From Mallotus nudiflorus (taxonomy: Eukaryota; Streptophyta; Magnoliopsida; Malpighiales; Euphorbiaceae): a stretch of 64,000 nucleotides of DNA. Location of the stretch: the NCBI GenBank assembly GCA_947683625.1, contig CANTUR010000112.1:2170501-2234500 (forward strand), in the 5' to 3' direction. The notes under the pieces were generated by a model. It ran no database searches. It saw only the letters and a program-made list of their open reading frames with translations, and was not told the origin of the DNA. Below, in pieces: positions 49,366-62,078 of this stretch. The translations under genes and the position numbers were made by a program. Position 1 is the stretch's first letter, and each line of letters opens with the position of its first letter.

Positions 49366-49399
49366 CACTAAATAATATAGTAAGTAAAATATTTTATTA

Positions 49400-51700
49400 A
49401 AAATAATTTGTGATGGATGACAATTATGTCATAAAATTATGATGGAAACACAAAATAGTAATGGAGATGTAATTCCGTCATAAAATAGTGATGGAAATGT
49501 AATTCTGTCACAAAATAGTGATGGAAAGTTACTTCCATCACAAAATTAGATAGAAACAGAATTTGAATTCTGTCACTAAATTATGATGGAAAAACCATTC
49601 CATCACTATTTTGTGACGGATTTGTGTCTAATTTGTGATGGATTTCAATTAAAAAAAATTTTTTGTCATATTTTAAATTGTATTATACACTATTTCAAAA
49701 TATACATAAAAACTATTTCAATTTATTTTAATATTTCAAAACATTATAAACTATTTTAAATTTTATTATTAATATATGTTGTGCGATATTGTACGAACTT
49801 TTAAATTTTCAAAATTTTTGACATTTAAATAATTTAAATTGTATTATGCACTGCTACAAAAGTTATAAAATATAATATAGTTACAAAATTTGAAATTAAA
49901 ATAATTTTTGATATTTCACTCTTAAATTTTTATTTTAGCCACCATTGGGGCATATTGAGCAATTTGTTATAAACTATAAATCACAAATTTTAAAATTAAA
50001 TAGTTTGTACAATATAGCACAATATATATTAACAATAAAATTTGAAACAATTTATAATATTTTTCAATATTAATTTTTTTTGAAATAGTGTATAATACAA
50101 TTTAAAATATAAAAAGAATTATTTTTAATAGATATCCGTCATAAATCAGTCCAAAAACCGTCATAAATTTGTGATAAAAATTGAATTCTATCACAAATTT
50201 GTGACGGAAATACATTCCGTCACTATTTCATCATTATTTTGTGAGAGATTTTTGACTAATTTGTGATAGATTTCTACTAAAAATAATTCTTTTTCATATT
50301 TTAAATTGTTTTATACGCAATTTCAAAATATCCATAAAAAAATTTCAATTTATTTTAATATTTTAAAATATTATAAACTATTTAAGATTTTATTATTAAT
50401 ATATGTTGTGCTATATTGTACAAACTTTTTAATTTTTATAATTTGTGATATTTCAATATTTAAATTGTATTATGCGATGCTACAAAAGTCATAAAATATA
50501 ATAAATATAAAAATAAATAATATATGTCATGCTAAATAGTTACAAAATTTAAATAATTTGTAATATTTCACCCTTAAATTTTTATTTTAGCCACCATTGG
50601 GGCATATTGAAGCATCTTGTTATAAACTATATATCACAAATTTTAAAAATTAAAAAGTTTGTACAATATAGCACAACATATATTATCAATAAAATTCAAA
50701 ATAGTTTATATAGTATTTTGAAATATTAAAATTTTTTGAAATAGTGTATAATACAATTTAAAATATAAAAGGAACTTTTTTAATAGATATCTATCACAGA
50801 TTTTTGACAAAAATTGAATTCTGTCACAAAATAGTGACATAAATGGGATTCTGCCACAAAATAATGACAAAAAGTTAATCCGTCACAAAATTGAAATGGA
50901 ATTCAAATTTGCGATGGAAATCCAATTATGTCACTATTTTGTGACGGAAATTGGATTCCATCACAATTTTGTGATGGAATCAATTTTTCATCACTATTTG
51001 GTGACGGCTTTTTGATCAATTTGTAACAGATTCTATTAAAAATAATTCTTTTTTATATTTTAAATTGTATTATACACTATTTCAAAATATCTATAAAAAT
51101 TATTTCCATTTATTTTAATATTTTAAAATATTATAAACTACTTAGAATTTTGTTATTAATATATGTCGTGCTATATTTTACAAACTTTTTAATTTTTAAA
51201 ATTTGTGATATTTCAATATTTTAAATTGTTTTATGCAGTGCTGTAAAAGTCATAAAATATAATATATATCAAAATAAGTAATATATGTCGTGCTTTATAG
51301 TTTCAAAATTTGAAATTACAAAAAATTGTGATATTTCACCCTTAATTTTTTAATTGAGCCACCATTGGGGCACATTTGAAACAACTTATTATAAATTATA
51401 TATCACAACTTTTAAAAATTAAAAAGTTTGTACAATGTAGCACAACATATATTAATAATAAAATTCAAAATATTTTATAATATTTTGAAATAAATTTTTT
51501 TTGAAATAATGTATAATACAATTTACAATATCAAAAGAATTTTTTTAATAGATATCTGTCACAAATCGATCACAAACTTTTGATGGAAATACCATTCCAT
51601 CACTGTTTGTGACGGAATCCAAATTTCGTTACAATTTTGTGACAGAATCAATTTTCCGTCACTATTTTGTGACAGATTTTTTATCAATTTGTGATAGCTT
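49400..51700. repeat. subterminal repeat array of the CACTA element
   Basis: Four blocks (about 49405-49640, 50140-50275, 50790-51030, 51560-51690) are dense in GTGACGGAA/TTCCGTCAC motifs, many forming direct palindromes. They are separated by three long A+T-rich fold-back units. Each fold-back has arms of roughly 190 bp (for example CTTTTTCATATTTTAAATTG and its complement) around a centre containing CCACCATTGGGGCA at 49939, 50591 and 51359. Confidence 0.85.
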
Positions 51701-51837
51701 TCTATAAAAAATCATTATTTTTCATATTTTAAATTGTATTATACATTATTTCAAAATATCTATAAAAAATATTTCAATTTATTTTAATATTTTAAAATAT
51801 TATAAACTATGTTAAATTTTCACAAAATGAAATTTTC

Positions 51838-52198
51838 AATTGTGAGATGCTCTAATATGGACAATAAGTGATTTTCCTACTTATTTGATGTTGTCAGGTT
51901 GGAGTATGGCAGGAAAGTATGCTTGTCCTTATTGCATTGAAGATTATGATGCATTTTCTCTTACTAAAGGAGGAAAAGTGTCATGGTTTCACAATCATTG
52001 ACAGTTTTTGCCAAAAGATCATTATGGCGAAGGAATAAGAGATGGTTTAGCAAGGGACAATCTGTTCAAAAAACTGCACCCCATATATAGTCAGGTGTAG
52101 ACCTAATTAATGAAATTGATCAATTTGGGTTTAAGAAAGTGACAAAAGTTGGTGGAGAAGAGAAAAATCATAGAATCCAAAAATCATGTGGATATGTG
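51838..52198 (+). pseudogene. tnp2: TNP2-type CACTA transposase, part 1
   Basis: The frame reads WTISDFPTYLMLSGWSMAG, then KYACPYCIEDYDAF, VSWFHNH and QFLPKDHYGEG, the central part of a TNP2-type (Transposase_21) protein with its CPYC zinc-like pair. The N-terminal part usually found before WTI is absent, since subterminal repeats begin directly upstream, so an internal deletion is likely. A stop replaces the residue before QFLP. The solo LTR at 52199 splits the frame and ATGTG is duplicated. Confidence 0.85.
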
Positions 52199-52541
52199 TG
52201 ATAACCCGATATTTTATAAAAAAATTATTAAATTAATTTTGAAATATGTTGTATTAATAATATTTTAAAATTTTTATATATTATGATTATTTTTCTGATT
52301 TAATTAAATTATAGTGTTGGTGTTTATTTTATTTTATTATGGTTTAATATTAAATTGAGATTTAAAATTTTAGTTCATTGTCAAATATTATTTATTTATT
52401 TAATAATGTAATTATTTTTATGAAATTGTGTCAATTTAGTGTATTTATATTATTTTAATATTTGTGGGGGATTTAATTATAAGTAAAATATTTAATATTA
52501 AAAATATTATTTTTATATATAGTGTTTTGTCTTTTTCTCTT

Positions 52542-52579
<38 letters not shown>

Positions 52580-55500
52580 TTTTTCCCCTCTTTCTCTCCT
52601 CTCTTTCTTTCTTCTCCCCTCCCTCTTTCTTTCCTCTTCTTTCTTTTCTTCTTCTTCTTCTAGTTTTGCACAACACCACCCTGAGCCACTATCAACGACC
52701 ACCAAGCCTCCACCGAGCCTCACCAACTTCACCTCCTTCTTCCCTTCCCTTCTTTTCGATGCCAGCCAACCTCCTCCTTCTCATTTTCTGTCGAGCACAG
52801 TGACATAGCAGCAGCAGCAATATCAATGCCCATTTCTGGTGGAGAAAGCTTGTTGTTTAGGGCTTGATCAACTCCTCTCAGTCCGGGCAAGCTCATTCTT
52901 CAGTTGTTTTGAGCTTGTAACGTCTGGTAACCATTCTATCTTCAAGTTTTAGTTTAGGTTTACTTTAGTTTTTGAATTTTTTTTTAGCTTGAATTTGTAT
53001 TATCCATGCTTAGTGTCTTTGCAATGTTGATATGGGAAGCTTAAGCGACTCAAATTTATTTGTTGTTTGATTTTTAGAATTATTTGAATTATTTGGGTTT
53101 TGGTTTTCCTGTGAGTCACTGTTCTGGTGACCGTCGTCCAAAATTTTTTATATTTTTAATAAATTTTTTAAATTATTTGGATGTTAGTTTGTGAAGAAAA
53201 TATGGTGAGATCGATTTTCGATTTTAGTTATGAATTTATTTATGTTTATGTAAAAGTTTAATTTTTGGAAAAATTGATATAAATTAGTAAATTTGGTATT
53301 TTAATTGAAATTATTCTTAATTAGTATGTTTTGAATAATTCTGGAATAATAAATAATGTTAAAATAATTTTTATGAATTATTTACTATTTTTAACTAATT
53401 AATAATAATTTTCAGAAATATATTCAAATAATATTTTTTTATTTTTTTATGATTAAATGAATTTTTAAATATTTTTATTACATATTTAAACAATTTAAAT
53501 AATTATTTGTGAATTTTACTATTTGATTTTGAATATTTTTAAAATGAATTTTTATTAATATTATATAATTTATTTGAGATTTTATTAACTGATTTGAAAA
53601 TGATTAGCTTTAAGGTTTTTATTATTTAAATAACTTGTATTGTGGTATTTCATTGATTTTTATGGATTTTTGTGATTTTTAATATCTATTATTTTCATTA
53701 TTGATTTTTGTGTATTGTGGTTCTTGGTTAGGTAAATTATATAGTTCAGGGGCCCAACCCGAGAAGTTGTGCTTTATGTTATTATTGAAGTGTATTTGCT
53801 TGCAAGATCAGCTCTGTTAGTGATGTGCACTAGGTTAATCATGTATTACCATGTTTTGACTTTATCATTTTATTTAATAAAGAGGCATTTTTCATTATCA
53901 TTTTGTGTTATGATAATTACTTGAATATTCAATTCTTACTAAGGTCATCAAGTATATGACTTGATAGTAAAACCCTTAGATTAAATATGAGTTCTATTCA
54001 AATTATCCCTAATCACAACAATATGTTATGGCTAGTATGATGTTGATTGATGATTATGTTTTACTAATCATGAATATGAGATATTAAGTCAACTCATAGG
54101 TACTTATTTAGGAAATAATGTATTGGATTGACCCATCATGAGAATACTACATAGATAATTGTCATAAGTAATTCTCATTATAATAATATTGATTTAATCC
54201 TTTGACCTTGAAATCATCATGGATTTCTACATAACTATTATATGTTTTGACACAATCTAACATTGTCTTTAACAGGATGATTAAATAGATTGTTGTTGGA
54301 TATGAAATGAGTTATGTGAGGAATGTAAGTGATTGAGAAGGAATTTGTCCCTCATTTAACCTGAGTAAGATATCTATGGGCCCCTTGATAAGATAGACTG
54401 AGGAAAATGCATGGCCATGCTAAAGTGAATTGATAAAGAGTTATCATTCTCAATCTACTTATAGTTAAGAAATAATATGATTGAATTATATAAGAATGAA
54501 AAAAACTATGCCTTATATTCAATCAAGATATCATGTGACAAAGGGATTATAATATTTATTATAAATTAGGTTATGTCGGATTATTGACTTCACATGACTT
54601 GGGTAGTCATAATGTCTTGCTAGAGGTCACTTATGACTTGTAGGCCTAAATAGAGATTTAAGGCCCACTGCCAATGTCATATGAACCTATAGGGTCACAC
54701 ACTTAGAACAAACCCAAAAATGGATATGGGTTTAAGAAGCCCAAATATGCTCTGTGGAAATAAATAAATAGTTTATTTATTTAAGGTAAATGTTATCTTA
54801 AAAAAATGGAATATTATATTTGATTTAATTTTAAATAAAATTAGAATAATAATAGTTAAGAAATTACTACAAAGTTATTTTGGTAAGTGAAACCCTAATT
54901 AGAGGTCTATAAATATGTTATATTCTCTAGGGTTTCACTAACTCAATTATTAGCCACTAAAATTCATTTTTCTCCTCTTAGAAAAACTAAAAAATAGAGT
55001 GTTTTTTTATCTTGATTTGTGAGAAATCAAGAGAAGTGCTAACACACAAAATTTTTTATTTTAATCAAGAGTTATTCGTGTGGACGCTGTGGAGGGTGGA
55101 TTCTTTTGGAGATGTTTTTATCTGAACTACTAAAATCAAAAGCTCGAGGTAAGGTGTCACCGGAGTGAACCTCCTCTCTGCTTTCCAACAGTCTTGCCTC
55201 TTCTGCTTCTATGGTAAGATTTGAAAACCCTAGTTTTTAAATCAATTAATCGAATTACTTGGATCCAGGTAAGGGTTTGTGGTTAAAAGTTTTAATTTCT
55301 GCTATGTTTTTCAATCACAAAACCCAACAAGCTCTACTTTTAGTAAAGAGACGTCTATTTTACAAAGAAGACTCTACTAAAATTTTGGTAAAATTCTCAT
55401 AAAATGTGACCTTGGGTCGATCTTGAGTTTTTTTATTGTGGTCGAGTCGTGTCCTAGATTGAGTCCTTCTCTAGTATTCCTAGAAGTATAAAAATTAGGA

Positions 55501-55700
55501 TTGTGATTCTAATATTATATTTATTATTTATTTTCCTATAGTTGCACTAAGACTGAGGTCTATTGGATCATGCCAGTCTACTCTATTTAGAGGAGTGCAC
55601 AACTGTTAGTTATTATCATATATATACATTGCATGTAGGATGCATATTTGTGAGCATCCATATTTTTATAATGCAATTAAGTATGATTTATTTTGTTCAA

Positions 55701-55738
<38 letters not shown>

Positions 55739-56716
55739 TGGTTTATTGCTTCAAAAATGGATGCTATCATGTTTACATTATGCATTTTCATTATTTTAAT
55801 AATTATAAGATTTATTTGAAGGATAGCAGTAGAACGTGCTACCTAGTAGGCTGCAATAGGATTGTGTACGTACCAGTGCTTTAGACTTTAGGGTTGACAT
55901 CATGAGATATTAGATGTGATATTTGAATGATCGAATATTGTGATTGTGTGAAAGAGTGATGTGTTGCGAGAGCTCAGTTGACCTAGTGTCTCGAGGCCAA
56001 TCATGCCGACTGTGAGACTATGGGAGCTCGGCTAACTTAGTGTCTTGGGGCTAGTCTACTGTCCAAAAATGGAAAAGAGAATTATTTTGGAATCAAGTAA
56101 GCCTGTTGGCTAGTGATGCTTTATGATTGAGGTTGCGAACTAATTTAGGGTTCTGCTCCGATCCTTCAACCAAAATAATTTTTATGCATTTGTTATTATT
56201 AAAAATGTATTTCAACATCTGTATGAATTTCCTATACATATATTTAAATATATATCTTATATATTGATGCTTGATTGTATATGACTTTAGGTTACATGTA
56301 TATGTATTATAATAATTCACTCAGTGAGGTCTGACCCCCCTCAATATTTTTTTTAAGACATTCTACTTTGTCATACCTCAATAGTAGACCCCTTCGCTGG
56401 TCTTCTTCAGCCCCAGCTAGATTATGTAAATTTTATATCTGAACTCTTATTTCTATTCTAGAAGCTATAGTAGTAGTGTTGTTGTAGTAGCATTGTGTTG
56501 TACTTATTAGAGATCTTGGATTTAAATCTTGTATAAACATATTTTTATTATGATATGATATAGGATTTATTTTTAAATTAATTAAATTTTTAATTCTGGT
56601 GTATTTTTATTTATTATTGCAAGTGTTTTTATTTTTAAGGCTTGCTACGGGTTTTGGATTCAAAAGAATTCTCGTTCCCTAGCGCCGATCATGATTCCCC
56701 GGTTTGGGTCATGACA
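52199..56716 (+). repeat. chromovirus solo LTR 2 (in TNP2), containing a copia-type solo LTR
   Basis: It starts TGATAACCCG and ends GGGTCATGACA, flanked by ATGTG at 52194-52198 and 56717-56721. Removing the nested LTR F and its target copy leaves about 3.0 kb. Family features: (AT)n then (AC)n at 52543-52579, a pyrimidine- and GC-rich leader at 52580-52920, the GTAGAACGTGCTACC block at 55829, the hairpin AGACTA/TAGTCT (56015-56020 with 56052-56057) and CTCAGTGAGGT near 56322. Confidence 0.95.
53815..55329 (+). repeat. copia-type solo LTR F, inserted in solo LTR 2
   Basis: The ends are TGTTAG and CCAACA, flanked by AGCTC at 53810-53814 and 55330-55334. Length is 1515 bp with no coding sequence. 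An AATAAA signal about 60 bp from the start supports plus orientation. The host LTR sequence (GCTCT ... TTTTAGTAAAGAGA) continues on both sides. Confidence 0.9.
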
Positions 56717-57950
56717 ATGTGGTCGGAAAAAATGAAGTATCTTGTGGGACTTACCTTATTCGAAAACCAATCTCATTAAGCACAATTTAGATGAGATGCA
56801 CATTGCGAAAAAAATTTTTGATAATATTTTTAATACAATGATGAATGTTAAAAGGAAAACCAAGGGTAATGCAAATTCTAAGAAAGATTTCAAGGAATTT
56901 TTCCATTGTCCAAAGTTACATTGGGATGAAAAAGCAAATAAATATCCTAAGGCTTATTACACATTGGATAAAGATGGGAAAGAGCAACTTTGTAAGTGGA
57001 TTAAGAAGTTAAAATTTCTAGATGGTTATGTTTCTAACTTGGGGAGATGTGTTTATTTGAGTGGGAATAAACTGTATGGAATGAAGAGTAACTCACAATT
57101 GCATTTCGTAAGTTATTGCCTGCAAAAGTGTGGTAAGCATTGATAAAGTTAAGCATTTTTTTCAAAGATTTAACTGCTACAGTCATAACAGAGGATGACA
57201 TGAAACATTTGGAAGAAGATATTCCTATTGTGCTATGTAAGTTAGAGCGCATATTTCCACCAAGTTTTTGTAACTCCATGGAACATCTTCAAATTCATTT
57301 AGCTTGTGAAGCAAGAGTTACTGGCCCAATGCAATATAGATGGATGTATCCATTTGAACAGTGAGTTTAAAAACTAATATGTATTGATACATATCAATAA
57401 AATTTATCTTATGTAATAATTAAAATCAATTCTAATTTTTAGGTACCTTCGCAAGTTGAAGAATAATGTTAGGAATCAAACTAAAGTTAAAGGTTCAATA
57501 TGTAATGCATACTTGGTTGAAGAAGCTTCATCATTTTATGCACACTATTTTTAGCCTTGTATATATACACGACATCAAAAAGTGCCGCACAATAGTGGGG
57601 ATTATGGGTTTAATTTAGAAGAAGATCCTAAGATGCTTTCCATATTTAAATGTGTTGGTCGATCATTGGGAAAAGCAAAATTTAGACACTTAGTTGATAT
57701 GGAATATAATGCAGCTCACACGTACATATTGTTGAATTGTGATGAAGTAAAGCCATACATTCAGTAACTAATATATATATATATATTGCAAAGTAGAAAT
57801 ATAATATAAAATAATATCACAAATTTTAATTTATGAATATAGAATCTTTGAAGCAGGGTTAAGGCAATTTCAACCTCATATTGAAGCTTTACAAATTAAT
57901 GCAAAACTTGAGACAGAGTTAGCATTATGGTTTGAGAATTATTTAAGTAA
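56717..57950 (+). pseudogene. tnp2: TNP2-type CACTA transposase, part 2
   Basis: After the solo LTR the protein continues with MWDLPYSKTNLIKHNLDEMH and KIFDNIFNTMMNVK, then, after a shift near 57135, with PIVLCKLERIFPPSF, MEHLQIHLACEAR and YRWMYPFEQ. Two canonical introns rejoin in frame: 57361-57442 (GTGAGT...TTTTAG) leads to YLRKLKNNVRNQ, and 57764-57842 (GTAACT...ATATAG) leads to IFEAGLRQFQPHIEAL. A stop occurs in the second exon near 57553. This is the DUF4218-type C-terminal part of CACTA transposases. Confidence 0.85.
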
Positions 57951-58026
57951 CTAATCTAGAGAATATAAAAATAAAATAATATGTATTATTTTCTATAAGT
58001 AATTAATTTATTATAATTGTTATATA

Positions 58027-58184
58027 TAGGCAAATGTACAATCATGCAACATCTCTAACCAAATGATTAAAGACCTTGCAAAAGGACCACTTTATAGGGT
58101 AAAATCATTTTGAGGGTATTATATTGATGGATATAAGTTCCACATAGAGGAATATGGTTCAAATAGTATAGCAATGAATAGTGG
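58027..58184 (+). pseudogene. tnp2: CACTA transposase, short exon before solo LTR 3
   Basis: It reads SNQMIKDLAKGPLYRVKSF, then a TGA, then GYYIDGYKFHIEEYG. This matches the order of CACTA transposase C-terminal (DUF4216-linked) regions. The next residues lie on the far side of solo LTR 3 at 61406. Confidence 0.7.
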
Positions 58185-61100
58185 TGTAATATCCCGTGTT
58201 TTTAAAATATTTTTACACTGTACCGGGTTATGCAGTGTTAATAATTTTGTATATATATATCTTATGATATTTTTATGAGTTAATATGTATTTAAAACCTA
58301 TTTTTAATACTGTGTTTTATCTACAGTACTTTACGTAAAATTTTCCCGGGACTTGCATTTTCGGAAAAATTTTCACGTAAATATTTTAATATTAATTATT
58401 TTAAATATATTTTCGGACTTGCATGGACTCATACGTATTTTTAAAATACTAAATAAAGCCTACGTGTGTGTATATTTATTTAATTAGGGTTTAGTATTAC
58501 CCTAATATTTTATTTATTATTTATTAGTTTTATTGATATTTAATTATTTTTATTTAGTATAAATTATTAAAATATTAAATTTTATGTGTGTGGTGTATAT
58601 TTAAAGTGTGTAATTTAATATTATTTTATTATATAGTGTAGATTATATATATATATACATATATACATTAAAAATTGTCAAAAATCAAAAGAATTGGAAA
58701 ATTACAAAACTGCCCCCGTGAGCTTCTTCTTCCTCCCGACCGTTTTCTTCACCGTCCGGTCGCTGCTACTGCCGTTTCTTCACCGTGGGTGTGTCGTCTG
58801 GTGTGCCACCACCTTCCCCAGCCTTCCTTGCCGCCTGTGGTAGCCATTTCCGGCGTCGGGGAAGCTTGATATCGTCGGAAGCCGAGAGTTGCATCTTCTT
58901 CTTCCCTCGTCGATTCCGGCCACCGTTTTCGACACCGCCGGTCTTCATCGACTCCTTGAGGTCGATGAGTGTGATTCTAGCTTTGGTTTGAGCTTAAATG
59001 GTCTAGAATTGCTTAGGTTCAAATTTTCAATTTCAGTCACATTAGGGTTTTTGATTTTTTTGAGCTTCGAATTGGATGATTCATGAAAACTTACTTTACA
59101 AATGTTGTTCCTAGTAGCTCAACCTACATGTATGAATTTTTGTAGAATTTTTGGAGATTTTTGAATATTTTAATATTATTTTCTAATTTTTGGGAATTAA
59201 TTATTTAAATTATGAAATTGGGATTTATGATTAAATTAGGTGTTGAAATGAATTATAGGAATTTATTTGGAATTTTTATGAATTTCTAAGTATTTATTTT
59301 GAATTATTTAAGGTTATGTAATTTTGGGAAAATTAGGTTAAATGTGTTTTTATTTGAAATTAATTGGATAACTGGGTTTAATTATTGATATTATTGATAA
59401 ATATGTTGAGAAAATTAATTTTTGGATAATTGTATGATTTTTGGTGAATTTTTGAAGTAATTTAAGTATATTTATATATATAGGGGTATTTTGGTAATTT
59501 TACCATAAATTGGCTAAAAATGTAATTTAATTGGTTTTAATAGTTATTTAAGGTATAAAAATGATTTTATAAATTATTTGGTATTTTTAACTAATTAAAA
59601 CTATTTTTCGTGAATTATTTTCAATTATATATATAATATACGGTTTTTCAAATAAAATGAGTTTTTATCGGTTTTTACAGTGTTTTAAGGTTAATTATGT
59701 AATTTTTACCTATAAAATGTATTTCTAGGTTGTAAGGATATTTTTGGTATTTTCTGAATTGTTCTGTGTTTGTGGACGCCGGTCGGTAGATTGTAGTTTG
59801 GAGTCCGACCGAGGGATTGTGGATTGTGTTGAGCTTATTTTATGAAGTGTGTTTCTTTGCAGGGTCGGCTCTACTCTTTTGAGTAGAGAGATGTCCGTTT
59901 TACAGGGGAGGTTCTGCCGAATTTTTGGTAGAATTCTCGTAAAACGTGATATCCAGTCGAACCCTAATTTCTGATTCTGTGTTTAATACTCTAGATCGAA
60001 TTCTAGGATTTCTGTTAGGTTTATTCTGATGTCAGTTAATTATTTCTTGTTTAGTTGCGTCAAGACCGAGGGCTAGTGGACTAGGCCCGTCGGACCTGTC
60101 TCGTGGAGCGCACTAGGTAAGTTATTATACTATATATATATGCTTAGGATGCATGATTTAGAAATATATGTTTTACTTTGATTAAAATGCATAAATAATA
60201 TGATTTGTATTTAAGTATATTTTTGGTTTATTTTTGGTATATAATAAATTATATACATGTTTTATTAATAAAATATATTTAAAATGTTTTTAAATATATT
60301 TTTAGTTTAATTTATGATTTGATTGAATTCATTTGACGTATATATACTCGAAATATACCTGGTTTACGTTTGGTATATTTTTGGTATATATATGGTTTAT
60401 ATTGTTATTTTATTTAAATTCATGCATCATTTATTTTTGTGAATAAATGATTCATTTATTAATGAAGGATATCAATAGAACGTGCTACCTAGTGGGCAGC
60501 ACTAGGACCGAGTACATACCGATACGCCTATAGTATTTAGGCTATAATACTAACTTATTTGTGGGTATTGATTTGATGTGATTATTGATATATGTGAGAG
60601 GTGGTTTGGGGTGTGATTGCTGGAGCTCGGTTGACCAAGTGTCTCGGGGCCAATCACACTGGCAGTCAGACTGCTGGAGCTCGGTTGACTTAGTGTCTCG
60701 GGGCCAGTCTACTGTCCAAATGGATTAAGTGGATATATTTGGATTCAGTGAGCCTATATGGCTAGAGTGTTGTCTAACACTATTTTCGAGGTTGCGATAT
60801 TCTAGGGTTCTATATGATCCTTCATAAAAGATGATTTTCAGATAAAATATATAAAAATGATTTTATTGCATCTGTGTGTAATTGCCTGTATATATATATT
60901 AGATATATACTGTTGACTGTATGCATTACCATTTAGTGTGTATGTATATATATTATAGTAATTCACTCAGTGAGGTCTGACCCCCCTCCGTTGACTATTT
61001 TTCAGGAGAGTCAACTTCTTCAGACCTCAGTAGCAGGTCGATACGCCGGATTTCTTCCACCCCGGCTTCTTTGTGTAAATTATTTACTTAAGTCTTATTT

Positions 61101-61405
61101 ATTTTATCTAGACATTGCAGTAGTTTTGAATTAAAGTATTGGATTTCATGTATTTTATTTAAAGAGATGTATTATATTGAAACTGGATTTGTATTAAAGA
61201 TTATATATCCATGAGATGAGATTTGATTTAAATCCAATTGATGTGAATAATATTATGATATTATGATTTTTATTTCCGCTGCATATTATATGATTATTGT
61301 TATTATTGCATGATTTATTTTATTTTTAGGCTTGCTACGGGTTCCAGATTCGAAAGAATTCCCGTTCCCTAGCGCCGGTCATGGCCCCTGTTTTGGGTCG
61401 TGACA
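58185..61405 (+). repeat. chromovirus solo LTR 3 (in TNP2)
   Basis: It starts TGTAATATCCCG and ends GGGTCGTGACA, flanked by AGTGG at 58180-58184 and 61406-61410. Length is 3221 bp. It has (AT)n at 58645-58664, a GC-rich leader at about 58700-58990 (the source of several short overlapping frames), the GAACGTGCTACC block at 60479, two covarying hairpins (60612-60619 with 60651-60658; 60668-60673 with 60705-60710) and CTCAGTGAGGTCTGACCCCC near 60965. Confidence 0.95.
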
Positions 61406-62078
61406 AGTGGAGTGTGCATAAAAGGTTCTAGCCATAGTGTAAATGAGCTAGAGTACTATGGTCGACTGTAAGAAATTTTAGAGTTGGAGTACCCTGCTCT
61501 ACCAATCAAAAGAACTGTACTATTCAAGTGCTCATAGTTTGATCCAACCTTGAATCATGGTACAAGAATTCACCCACAGTACAAACTTGTAGATGTTAAA
61601 AGTAAAAGAGTATTCAACAAATATTAACCATTTATTCTTGTTGAGCAAGTTGCGTAAGTGATTTTTGTGACTCATCCTACTTTGAAGAGAAATGTGAATG
61701 ATTGGCTAGTTGTTTGTAAAATAAAAGCAAGGGCTATTGTGGAGGTACCAAATTCAAATGCATGTATACCTTCTAATGTGATGGCATTTCAAGAGGATGT
61801 CAGCAATCAACATGGAATTGATGCAAAAATAGATGATAGACATCAATCTCTAAACGATGAAAAGGGTTCATGTGTTTACATTGATGATACCAAAATTAAG
61901 AAAAATGTTGAATTGGCCTTTTAAATTGAAGAATATTATAAAGATGAAGACATTAATGTAAAGTAAGAATTTGATGATGATGATGAAGACACCAATGTAG
62001 AACAAGAATTTAATGATGATGATGATGACAATGAGGGAGACCAAGAATTTAATAATAATGATGATGATGATGACTAAA
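61406..62078 (+). pseudogene. tnp2: CACTA transposase, DUF4216-like part with acidic tail
   Basis: The frame resumes with VCIKGSSHSVNELEYYG, then YPALPIKRTVLFKCS, HPQYKLVDVKSKRVFNKY and TLKRNVNDWLVVCKIKARA, the DUF4216 order. It ends in an Asp/Glu/Asn-rich tail with three imperfect repeats of a segment ending QEF or KEF-like plus four or more Asp. Stops lie near 61468, 61535, 61627 and 61922. The acidic tail ends at TAA near 62074. Confidence 0.8.

Noticed and set aside
52464..52808. Several overlapping frames of 60-114 codons on both strands
   Set aside because: They come from the AT/AC microsatellite and the pyrimidine-rich leader of solo LTR 2; overlapping frames on both strands are compositional.
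58675..59086. GC-rich cluster of short frames that could look like a small host gene
   Set aside because: It lies entirely within solo LTR 3 at the leader position, and equivalent GC-rich stretches occur in solo LTRs 1 and 2. It is LTR sequence.
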